NCBI GenBank assembly: GCA_017642625.1
Contig: JAGCOQ010000046.1
Coordinates: 1-5,069 of the forward strand
DNA from: Alphaproteobacteria bacterium
Lineage (GTDB): Bacteria; Pseudomonadota; Alphaproteobacteria; Rs-D84
Length of the DNA stretch: 5,069 nucleotides
Direction: 5' to 3'
Below are positions 1-4,898 of this stretch, piece after piece. Under the pieces are notes generated by a model. It searched no databases. It was not told where the DNA came from and saw only the letters and a list, made by a program, of their open reading frames with translations. How positions within the stretch are numbered: position 1 is the first letter of the stretch; each line of letters begins with the position of its first letter. The translations under genes were made by a program, and so were the position numbers.

Positions 1-94
1 ACATGCCATATTCGCGTGTAAAAATTGACGCCACCGAATCGCGTTCGCCAATGGGTCGCAAAGCAATCAAAATACCATCACTTTCCAATTTCAT
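1..94 (-). CDS. recO: DNA repair protein RecO, N-terminal fragment
   Basis: This is the first 31 codons of a minus-strand gene that runs off the left edge of the window. The translation begins MKLESDGILIALRPIGERDS and continues with a FTREYGM segment. It fits the RecO N-terminal OB fold: an E/D-G-I/F-x-L start, then a R-P-x-G-E-x-D/T-S turn and a T-R-E-x-G strand. RecO works with RecF and RecR to load RecA onto SSB-coated single-stranded DNA in gap repair. The ATG at 92-94 is chosen because it places the family motif at the usual distance from the N-terminus. Its Shine-Dalgarno match (GGTGA, one base before ATG) is poor. A TATAAT on the minus strand at 105-110 would give an almost leaderless transcript. 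The gene lies just past the rplI terminator. Only the N-terminus is visible, so the name rests on a short match. Confidence 0.83.
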   Translation of the reverse strand, partial: MKLESDGILIALRPIGERDSVASIFTREYGM

Positions 95-104
95 TTCACC
101 GGCA

Positions 105-110
105 ATTATA
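105..110 (-). promoter_or_regulatory. Possible recO -10 box (TATAAT)
   Basis: A perfect TATAAT lies on the minus strand 10 bases before the recO start codon. No convincing -35 box is found 16-18 bases upstream, where the sequence is the GC-rich terminator arm, and there is no extended -10 TG. If used, transcription would begin within a few bases of the ATG. Confidence 0.35.
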
Positions 111-118
111 GACCATTG

Positions 119-161
119 AAAAAAATCCCGCGACAAAAAAATCCCGCGCCGAACGCGGGAT
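119..161 (-). terminator. rplI intrinsic terminator with duplicated 3' arm
   Basis: Read on the minus strand, an 8-bp perfect stem (ATCCCGCG at 154-161, CGCGGGAT at 141-148) closes a 5-base loop (149-153). It is followed directly by a T tract (7 T, 135-141), which is a textbook Rho-independent terminator 22 bases after the rplI stop. The 3' arm with its T tract is then repeated exactly: the 14 bases at 135-148 recur at 119-132, with only two bases between. The single 5' arm could pair with either copy, so there are two possible release points. It ends the ribosomal protein operon before recO. Confidence 0.9.
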
Positions 162-182
162 TAACAAACAACAAAACAAATC

Positions 183-791
183 TTATTCTGCTTTTGCTTC
201 TTCTGTTGCTGGTTCAGCCGGTGCTTCTGCTGCTGGCTTTTCTTCAGCGGCTTTTTCTTCGGCTGGCTTTTCTGCTGTTTCTTCTTCAACCTTTTTGGTT
301 CCAAAGGTCAAGACTTTACCAGCAACCAATGCGTCAATTTCATCTTGTGTTTGTGCAACATACACTTTCACCGGAACAACGACGTCTGGGTGCAAAGCGA
401 TTTTTGTATCAAACGCACCAATCGATTTGATTGGGCTGCCCAACAAGACCTGTGCAGATGAAATATTGACATTTGCAATTTCTTTCAACGCACGTGCAAT
501 ATCACGTGAAGACACAGAACCATATAATTGACCGGTATCACCCGCTTGGCGAATCATGTGCAACTTTGCATTCTTCACTGCATCAACATGAGATTCTGCT
601 TCTTTCTTGGCTGCGGCTTCGCGTGCGACCAATTCTGCTTTTTTGGCTTCGAACAACGCAACATTTTCGCGTGTCCAACGCATTGCTTTGCCATTTGGCA
701 ACAAGAAATTACGTGCAAAACCAGTTTTCACTTCGACCGCGTCGCCGATATTGCCCAATTTTGTAATTTTTTCTGTTAAAATAACTTTCAT
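183..791 (-). CDS. rplI: 50S ribosomal protein L9 with acidic C-terminal tail
   Basis: L9 binds 23S rRNA at the base of the L1 stalk with its N-domain, and its second domain projects along the ribosome surface, where it affects reading-frame maintenance. The start MKVILTEKITKLGNIGD and the signature VKTGFARNFLLPNGKA (about residues 21-36) are diagnostic. A long connecting helix (about 40-75) leads to the C-domain (about 80-150), which includes GDTGQLYGSVSSRDIA. The E. coli protein has 149 residues and this one has 202. The extra part, from about residue 167, is low-complexity Glu/Ala/Lys/Pro sequence. The ATG is preceded on the minus strand by AAGGA at 800-804, 8 bases away. It is the last gene of the rpsF-rpsR-rplI cluster, 151 bases after rpsR, and is followed by the terminator at 119-161. 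Confidence 0.98.
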   Translation of the reverse strand: MKVILTEKITKLGNIGDAVEVKTGFARNFLLPNGKAMRWTRENVALFEAKKAELVAREAAAKKEAESHVDAVKNAKLHMIRQAGDTGQLYGSVSSRDIARALKEIANVNISSAQVLLGSPIKSIGAFDTKIALHPDVVVPVKVYVAQTQDEIDALVAGKVLTFGTKKVEEETAEKPAEEKAAEEKPAAEAPAEPATEEAKAE

Positions 792-942
792 TTTGTCTGT
801 CCTTTTTTGTTTAAGTTAGGGTTATCACCCAAACATATCCGTAAAATTAATTGTGCGTGGGGATTGGAAGCGTTTGACGACCCGTAGTGTACAAATGCTA
901 CATAAGGGACGACAAACGCGACAAGCTCCCACAGAATTGATT
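792..942 (-). other. rpsR-rplI intercistronic region
   Basis: This 151-base gap is long for a ribosomal protein operon. It holds the stem-loop at 857-932, a small 4-bp hairpin (GGGT-TATC-ACCC on the plus strand, 819-830) and the rplI ribosome binding site at 800-804. I see no open frame with a start and ribosome binding site, and no clear promoter for rplI. Confidence 0.6.
857..932 (-). other. Long imperfect palindrome / stem-loop between rpsR and rplI
   Basis: The arms pair through 24 Watson-Crick pairs. On the plus strand these are GTGGG 857-861 with CCCAC 928-932, TTG 864-866 with CAA 922-924, GCGTTTG 870-876 with CAAACGC 913-919, CG 878-879 with CG 910-911, CCC 881-883 with GGG 906-908, and GTAG 884-887 with CTAC 898-901. 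Two symmetric A-A mismatches (877/912 and 880/909), two small internal loops and a four-base bulge (902-905) interrupt it. The apical loop contains TGTACA. It starts 10 bases past the rpsR stop. No T tract follows it on the minus strand, so it is not a standard terminator. It could be an RNA processing or stability element in the operon mRNA, or a mobile palindromic DNA element, since all pairs are Watson-Crick and either strand can fold. Confidence 0.75.
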
Positions 943-1170
943 TTACCCCAAGTTGTTGCGAACGAATGGCATTAAACCAAGATGACGTGCACGTTTAATG
1001 GCGGTTGCCAACGCACGTTGATCTTTCTGGGAAACACCACTGATACGAGATGGAACGATTTTGCCACGTTCTGTGATATAGTGTGACAACATTTTCACAT
1101 CTTTATAGTCAATAACCTTGCCCTTCAAAGGGTTCGATTTTTTACGATAAATTGCTGCACGAACTGCCAT
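943..1170 (-). CDS. rpsR: 30S ribosomal protein S18
   Basis: S18 binds 16S rRNA together with S6 on the platform of the small subunit. The 75-residue protein has the family core [10 protein letters not shown] (19-28), then [12 protein letters not shown] (34-45), and [13 protein letters not shown] (57-69). The usual arginine- and aromatic-rich N-terminus with a Lys-x-Cys-x-Phe element is replaced by a short [10 protein letters not shown] segment without cysteine. The start ATG overlaps the rpsF stop as TAATG. A Shine-Dalgarno GAGGG lies inside the end of rpsF (1177-1181), so the two genes are probably translationally coupled, which suits two proteins that form a heterodimer. The family assignment is firm. 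Confidence 0.97.
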   Translation of the reverse strand: MAVRAAIYRKKSNPLKGKVIDYKDVKMLSHYITERGKIVPSRISGVSQKDQRALATAIKRARHLGLMPFVRNNLG

Positions 1171-1508
1171 TATTCACCCTCTTCGCTATTCTTTTTCATC
1201 ATGACGGACGGCGTTGTTGCCAATTCGTCGACACGAACGTTCAAGAAACGGATAACGTCTTCATCGATACGGCTGCGACGTTCCAATTCTGAAATCTGGG
1301 TTCCCGGCAATTCAATGTTAAACATAACATAATGAGCCTTGCGATTTTTACGAATGACATAAGCCAAGTTCTTCAATCCCCAGAACTCTGTGGATTTGAC
1401 ATCGCCACCCAATTCTTTAATTACATCGGTATATTTTGCCGCTTTTTCTTTAACCTGCGGTTCGGTCAAGTCCTGGCGGAAAACCAAGACACTTTCGTAA
1501 TAAGCCAT
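1170..1508 (-). CDS. rpsF: 30S ribosomal protein S6
   Basis: S6 dimerises with S18 and binds the central domain of 16S rRNA. The 112-residue product begins [16 protein letters not shown]. It carries the family strands [20 protein letters not shown] (41-60) and the C-terminal [12 protein letters not shown] (84-95), followed by a short charged tail. A good Shine-Dalgarno, AAAGG (minus strand, 1516-1520), stands 7 bases before the ATG. It is the first gene of the operon. The stop TAA shares its last A with the rpsR start. The leader upstream has a probable promoter (1567-1594) and a hairpin (1531-1553) that may serve in control. Confidence 0.97.
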   Translation of the reverse strand: MAYYESVLVFRQDLTEPQVKEKAAKYTDVIKELGGDVKSTEFWGLKNLAYVIRKNRKAHYVMFNIELPGTQISELERRSRIDEDVIRFLNVRVDELATTPSVMMKKNSEEGE

Positions 1509-1530
1509 TTTATTTCCTTTGGTTTATACA

Positions 1531-1553
1531 GCCGACGACCCCATGCCGCCAGC
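1531..1553 (-). promoter_or_regulatory. Leader hairpin upstream of rpsF
   Basis: As minus-strand RNA, GCUGGCGGC and GUCGUCGGC pair over nine base pairs, three of them G-U, around the five-base loop AUGGG. The hairpin lies in the predicted 5' untranslated region, about 10 bases upstream of the Shine-Dalgarno. Because of the G-U pairs the fold is favoured only in the transcript of this strand. Many bacterial rpsF leaders bind the S6-S18 complex for feedback control. I do not see the CCG element expected of that motif here, so the function is inferred from position only. Confidence 0.45.
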
Positions 1554-1566
1554 AGGAACGAACTCA

Positions 1567-1594
1567 ATTATGCCTATTTTTTTGATAAAATCAA
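1567..1594 (-). promoter_or_regulatory. Probable promoter of the rpsF-rpsR-rplI operon
   Basis: On the minus strand, TTGATT (1589-1594) and CATAAT (1567-1572) are separated by 16 bases. They resemble the sigma-70 boxes TTGACA and TATAAT. Transcription would start near 1560, giving a leader of about 50 bases that includes the hairpin at 1531-1553. The -35 box is part of an inverted repeat, TTGAT-AAA-ATCAA on the plus strand (1582-1594), which could be an operator or chance in an A/T-rich spacer. Confidence 0.5.
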
Positions 1595-1625
1595 GTTTTT
1601 TTAATATATTTCTCATCAAAAGGCA

Positions 1626-2207
1626 TTATCGATTGTTTTGCCCGAAACGTTCTTCTGTTTGCATAACCCTTTCTTTTGCAAACGAAAACACAAAAGCAAA
1701 CAAATCTGGTGTCAACTGCCAGGCTCCCCGACTGGACACCACCGATTTATACTTTTCATCAAAATGTAAATAATAATCGTTTCTTTTAGAAGAACACTTA
1801 ACAGTATACACTTCCCCTTTGCATTGATAATGAGTCTTACACAGGGGATCATATTCAACTCTGCGCGCATTTGATAACCACTCTTTTATCCTAAAAACTT
1901 GCCCTTCTTGTTCGCGTCTTTCTATTACCCTCATACACAATCGTTTTGCACCGTCAGATCCCGCCAAAAACTCAACCGGGGTTCCCCCGCGATTCACCTG
2001 ATACGTCGCCGGTTTCCCCCTATATCTTTCAATAATAAATTCATATTTTATACCGGTGGCCTTGTCAGTCATATCATACGTGGTTACTTTATGAAGAACG
2101 GTTCTCTTATTGATTGTTTGTCTACGAGTCCACACAATGCCCACATGATTATTATCGATAACCTCCATAATATGTTTTAACGAAACTTCTTTAGTGTCAA
2201 CACTCAT
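1626..2207 (-). CDS. Uncharacterised protein, paralogue of the upstream neighbour (copy A)
   Basis: I do not recognise this 193-residue family. It has no signal peptide or membrane segment and is rich in Arg, Lys and Glu, so it is probably cytoplasmic. It is clearly homologous to the product of 2221-2847. Shared positions in this copy are H12-I13, E15-V16-I17, T31-I32, G52, Y55, F57, I59-E60, R63-G64, Y69, V71, L90-C91, ERR 96-98, FRI 105-107, L111-S112, D120-P121, and a C-terminal PDLF 167-170 with A177-K178 and F188-G189. A longer frame opens at 2240, but the ATG at 2205-2207 is preferred. It has an AAAGG Shine-Dalgarno 8 bases upstream, it avoids overlap with the previous gene, and it aligns without gaps to the paralogue's N-terminus. 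Three cysteines (123, 129, 138) are not shared, so a conserved metal site is unlikely. It lies 13 bases after copy B and no terminator follows before rpsF. Confidence 0.78.
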   Translation of the reverse strand: MSVDTKEVSLKHIMEVIDNNHVGIVWTRRQTINKRTVLHKVTTYDMTDKATGIKYEFIIERYRGKPATYQVNRGGTPVEFLAGSDGAKRLCMRVIERREQEGQVFRIKEWLSNARRVEYDPLCKTHYQCKGEVYTVKCSSKRNDYYLHFDEKYKSVVSSRGAWQLTPDLFAFVFSFAKERVMQTEERFGQNNR

Positions 2208-2220
2208 CACTTTACCTTTT

Positions 2221-2847
2221 TTATCGACCTGTTCGACCAAACTTGTTCTCTGTCATTGCAACCTTAGATTTTGCGAACTCAAGCACAGTCTGAAACAAAT
2301 CTGGCGGCAACTGCACATTTATAGAATGAAAATCATAATCGATACCAAATACCCACCGACCCGTCTTGGAAAAGTATAAATAGCCGCACTCACCATCACT
2401 GCCTAAAACATATCTGACCGTAAGCAACAATTCTCTTGGGTTTTGGTATTTTGGCCCCGGCCCCAGCACCTTGGTATATCGGGGATCCTGCTCAGTTCTT
2501 TTGGCTTTTGACAACTTGTTCATAATCCTAAATGCCGCTTCTTCTTCACTGCGTCTTTCCATCATTTTACACAATTTTTCTTCATCTGACTTGGGCACAC
2601 TTTCCAATGAAGAACGCCTTACCCAGTTAACTTTCACTGTATACTTTGTCAAATGCCCCCTGCGTTTCTCGATAACAAACTTGTAATCATTACCGTCGTC
2701 GTCACGAATGGAATATTCAATCCCTCTTCTAATCCAAATATCCCTTTGGGTTATTGTTCCCCACCATCTGAAACTCAGTGGATTTTTGTCATTATTAATA
2801 ACTTCCACAATATGTTCAAAAGATTCTTGATTTGGATCCATATTCAT
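2221..2847 (-). CDS. Uncharacterised protein, paralogue of the downstream neighbour (copy B)
   Basis: This is a 208-residue protein of the same unrecognised family as the gene at 1626-2207. The first 71 residues align without a gap (M1, D4, S9, HI 12-13, EVI 15-17, N19, TI 31-32, IE 59-60, RG 63-64; I count about 22 identities). The last 30 share about 16 identities, including QL-x-PDLF, FAK and the ending TE-x-x-FG. The middle is longer here, with a GPGPKYQNPREL insert. The frame is open back to an ATG at 2950-2952, which would add 35 residues containing a 25-residue hydrophobic stretch. That start has no Shine-Dalgarno. The internal ATG at 2845-2847 has AAGGA 7 bases upstream, in a context also found before copy A. 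The gene is divergent from the motor operon and probably co-transcribed with copy A. Confidence 0.78.
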   Translation of the reverse strand: MNMDPNQESFEHIVEVINNDKNPLSFRWWGTITQRDIWIRRGIEYSIRDDDGNDYKFVIEKRRGHLTKYTVKVNWVRRSSLESVPKSDEEKLCKMMERRSEEEAAFRIMNKLSKAKRTEQDPRYTKVLGPGPKYQNPRELLLTVRYVLGSDGECGYLYFSKTGRWVFGIDYDFHSINVQLPPDLFQTVLEFAKSKVAMTENKFGRTGR

Positions 2848-2993
2848 CACATTTTCCTTTTGCTTACCCACCGAAACTAACACAAAAATCAAAAAAGGCA
2901 ACAAAAAACCCAAACATACAAATATTCTTATTAAATAAAGCAATTGACACACATTATTATTTTTTACTACGATTCATTTACAAGAGGGATTGT
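2848..2993. other. Divergent intergenic region
   Basis: This 146-base region separates the paralogue pair (leftward) from the motor operon (rightward). It is A/T-rich and contains the plus-strand promoter listed at 2944-2973. A weaker minus-strand candidate overlaps it: TTGTAA at 2978-2983 and AATAAT at 2956-2961, 16 bases apart, with a predicted start near 2949. If that promoter is used, copy B has a leader of about 100 bases. The minus-strand frame through 2848-2952 is open and hydrophobic, which could be a true membrane anchor of copy B or an effect of T-rich DNA. Confidence 0.45.
2944..2973 (+). promoter_or_regulatory. Probable promoter of the motor operon
   Basis: A perfect -35 box TTGACA (2944-2949) is followed after 18 bases by TACGAT (2968-2973), a four-of-six match to TATAAT. 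Transcription would start near 2980 and leave a leader of roughly 14 bases with the Shine-Dalgarno GAGGG at 2984-2988. The -10 is weak and the spacer is one base over the optimum, so activity may depend on a regulator. Confidence 0.5.
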
Positions 2994-3761
2994 ATGATAA
3001 ACCCGTTTCACAGAAATCTTAACCGTATGACATTGTTTTTGGCGTTAATTATCGCCGGTGTCGTGCTGTTTTTTGACCCATTTATGCAGATTGCGACCGC
3101 AAATGTTATTCTGAACGGCATAATCATTGGCACCGCTATATTCGGGATTGGTTTGTGCTTTGTTCAAATGTTTCGCTTATTGCCGGAACACCGCTGGCTG
3201 TATAATTATATGGATGGCAAGCGGGACGGCAAATTGCCCCCACGCGTGTTGCGACCGGTGGCATTGATGTTGCATTCTCGTCCGGCGCGTATTTCCGCGG
3301 TGGCGTTAAACAGTATGCTGGATATGATTTTGTTGCGGTTCGAAGATAATCGTGAATCCATCCGCTATATTACCAACACCCTTATCTTTTTGGGATTGTT
3401 GGGGACATTTTGGGGCTTGCTTATGACGGTTGGCGGTTTTGCCGAATTGATAAGCGGGCTGGACGTGACGGATGAAACTGTTTTAGAATCTATGCAGTAT
3501 GGCATGGCGCGCCCATTGGCGGGTATGGCGACCGCGTTCACAAGTTCTATTCTGGGACTTGGTGGCAGTTTGATTGTCGGTTTCTTAGGTCTGCAGATTC
3601 AATCGGTTCAAAACGCAATGTTTAACGAAATAGAAGAATACTTTGCGGCGCACACGCACACCGCGACACCGGACGTCACAATGGCACAAATCGGAACGGC
3701 GGCACGCGCACTGAACAAAACGGTCCAGCACTTTGACCGAACGGTCGCAAAGTTGAGTTAG
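2994..3761 (+). CDS. MotA/TolQ/ExbB-family proton channel subunit
   Basis: This 255-residue inner-membrane protein is the pentameric-channel type of subunit in a 5:2 ion-driven motor. Four membrane helices are visible at about residues 12-31, 37-60, 127-153 and 180-204, with the family's cytoplasmic loop between the second and third. The channel signature is clear in LIFLGLLGTFWGLLMTVGGF (130-149) and in the stretch from MARPLAGMATAF (171-182) to SSILGLGGSLIVGFLG (184-199). The ATG at 2994 is chosen for GAGGG five bases upstream and because translation from it begins with the usual short basic N-terminus. An in-frame extension back to 2832 would run through the divergent gene and has no support. 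It lacks the long cytoplasmic tail of ZorA and does not look like a flagellar MotA. It closely matches a subfamily I associate with Alphaproteobacteria, always paired with the next gene. Ions, torque and cellular role are inferred from the superfamily. Confidence 0.93.
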   Translation: MINPFHRNLNRMTLFLALIIAGVVLFFDPFMQIATANVILNGIIIGTAIFGIGLCFVQMFRLLPEHRWLYNYMDGKRDGKLPPRVLRPVALMLHSRPARISAVALNSMLDMILLRFEDNRESIRYITNTLIFLGLLGTFWGLLMTVGGFAELISGLDVTDETVLESMQYGMARPLAGMATAFTSSILGLGGSLIVGFLGLQIQSVQNAMFNEIEEYFAAHTHTATPDVTMAQIGTAARALNKTVQHFDRTVAKLS

Positions 3762-3771
3762 GTTTTATGGC

Positions 3772-3778
3772 GAGGGAG
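3772..3778 (+). promoter_or_regulatory. Ribosome binding site of the OmpA-domain gene
   Basis: GAGGGAG stands 8 bases before the ATG at 3787, in the 25-base gap after the channel gene. It decides for the first of two adjacent ATG codons (3787 and 3790), although either would give nearly the same protein. Confidence 0.7.
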
Positions 3779-3786
3779 AAAAAAAC

Positions 3787-4857
3787 ATGATGAATATTCG
3801 CTATCGTGAAAGCACAAACACATGGCCAGGTTTCGTGGATTTGTTTTCCAACCTGGTTATTATTCTTATATTCTTGCTGATTATGTTTGTGTTTTTGTGG
3901 ACAACCACCAGTGTGTTTAACAAGAAAAGCGGTGCCAAGGCTATCGCGGACCTGCGTGCCGAAACAACTGAACAGGCGCAAACCATTGAACAGATGCGTG
4001 CCGATGAACAGGAAGCCCGACGCTTGCTGGTTATGGCGCGTGATGAATTGGAAATATTGGACAACGACCGCAACGAATTGATAAACGAACTTAATGAAAC
4101 GGATTTAAGTTTAGAAGATTTGGCAAACGCATACGAAGCCAAGATTTCTGAACTGACCCAGCAATTAGATCAGGCAAACACGATAAAGGAACAACTTGCC
4201 CAACTGGAACAAGACCGCGCAAAACTTCAGGATGAAATGTCCGCGCAACGCGCCGAATTGACCGAACAAATGGCAAGATTGCAAGCCGCACTGGATGCCG
4301 CCGAAGAACGCGCACACGAACAAGAAATTCAATATGTCGAAATGTCGTCGCGCCTGAACAAGGCATTGGCGGACAAGGTTGCTGAATTGAACCAGGCGGC
4401 ACAATATCAATCCGCTTTCTATCGCGCAATAAAAGATGCGCTGGGCGATCGCACCACTGTTCGCGCCGACGGCGACCGCTTTATAATATCCAGTGATATT
4501 TTGTTCAGCAGTGGTTCATACAAATTGTCCCCTGACGGTCAACGGCAATTACAATTAATTGCCAATGTTATCAAGGACTTTGAAAACAAGATTCCGTCGG
4601 ACATAGATTGGATTGTTCGTGTTGATGGGCATACTGATAAGAAGCCGGTCATTCCGGGAACCCGCGCATACCGCAATAATATGCAGTTGTCTTTGTTGCG
4701 TGCGACCGTTGTGGCGAACGAATTGGCGTCAAATGGCGTATCAAAACGCCGTCTGTTGCCAAGTGGTTTTGGCGATTTGTATCCTGTGGAACTGGGTAAT
4801 TCCCCTGCGGACTTGCAAAAGAACCGCCGTATAGAATTACAGTTAACGAACAGATAA
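3787..4857 (+). CDS. MotB-like coiled-coil protein with OmpA peptidoglycan-binding domain
   Basis: This 356-residue protein is the partner of the channel subunit. After a short cytoplasmic N-terminus comes WPGFVD (13-18) and one membrane helix (about 19-40). Asp18, just before the helix, sits where MotB and ExbD carry their essential proton-carrying aspartate. A long charged coiled coil (about 50-215, rich in Glu, Gln, Ala and Leu in heptads) would span the periplasm. The C-terminal OmpA domain (about 225-356) has VDGHTDKKP (279-287), NNMQLSLLRA (297-306) and NRRIELQLT (346-354). Asp284 and Arg305 match the residues that hold diaminopimelate in OmpA/Pal. The gene follows the channel gene by 25 bases and ends at the terminator 4868-4895. 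It should anchor the motor to the cell wall. I see nothing to make it a flagellar stator, since no flagellar genes are near and the coiled coil is far longer than MotB's linker. Confidence 0.93.
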   Translation: MMNIRYRESTNTWPGFVDLFSNLVIILIFLLIMFVFLWTTTSVFNKKSGAKAIADLRAETTEQAQTIEQMRADEQEARRLLVMARDELEILDNDRNELINELNETDLSLEDLANAYEAKISELTQQLDQANTIKEQLAQLEQDRAKLQDEMSAQRAELTEQMARLQAALDAAEERAHEQEIQYVEMSSRLNKALADKVAELNQAAQYQSAFYRAIKDALGDRTTVRADGDRFIISSDILFSSGSYKLSPDGQRQLQLIANVIKDFENKIPSDIDWIVRVDGHTDKKPVIPGTRAYRNNMQLSLLRATVVANELASNGVSKRRLLPSGFGDLYPVELGNSPADLQKNRRIELQLTNR

Positions 4858-4867
4858 TTAAATCAAA

Positions 4868-4895
4868 AAAAAATCGCCCACACGGGCGATTTTTT
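4868..4895. terminator. Bidirectional intrinsic terminator
   Basis: A perfect 7-bp stem, ATCGCCC (4873-4879) with GGGCGAT (4884-4890), closes the loop ACAC. A run of A precedes it and a run of T follows it, so the hairpin has a T tract on either strand and A-T pairs can lengthen the stem by about five. It lies in the 41 bases between two convergent genes and can serve both. Confidence 0.93.
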
Positions 4896-4898
4896 AAT

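Noticed and set aside
116..819. Several plus-strand open frames across rplI, one with a Leu-rich run
   Set aside because: They are antisense shadows of the rplI gene. The Leu-rich run is the complement of its Glu/Ala/Lys tail.
857..932. tRNA or intrinsic terminator between rpsR and rplI
   Set aside because: It forms a single long hairpin rather than a cloverleaf, with no TTC loop or CCA end, and no T tract follows on the minus strand.
1582..1602. Plus-strand terminator (TTGAT-AAA-ATCAA followed by T tract)
   Set aside because: The stem is only 5 bp of mostly A-T pairs, and no plus-strand gene precedes it. It is better read as part of the rpsF promoter region.
2208..2240. Upstream ATG of copy A, giving 204 residues
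   Set aside because: It overlaps the end of copy B by 20 bases and breaks the gapless alignment of the paralogues' starts. The ATG at 2205-2207 has a better Shine-Dalgarno.
2832..2993. In-frame N-terminal extension of the channel subunit
   Set aside because: It runs antisense through the start of copy B and across the promoter, has no ribosome binding site, and does not match the family's N-terminus.
3676..4429. Minus-strand open frames across the motor genes
   Set aside because: They are shadows of the strongly supported plus-strand genes, with low-complexity Ser/Arg-rich translations and no ribosome binding sites.
2994..4857. Zorya anti-phage system (ZorA-ZorB)
   Set aside because: The channel subunit has no long cytoplasmic tail as in ZorA, and no ZorC, ZorD or ZorE gene is present. 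The sequence fits the common alphaproteobacterial pair instead.
2994..4857. Flagellar stator MotA-MotB or TolQ-TolR
   Set aside because: There are no flagellar or tol genes nearby. The OmpA domain excludes TolR/ExbD, and the very long coiled coil is unlike MotB.
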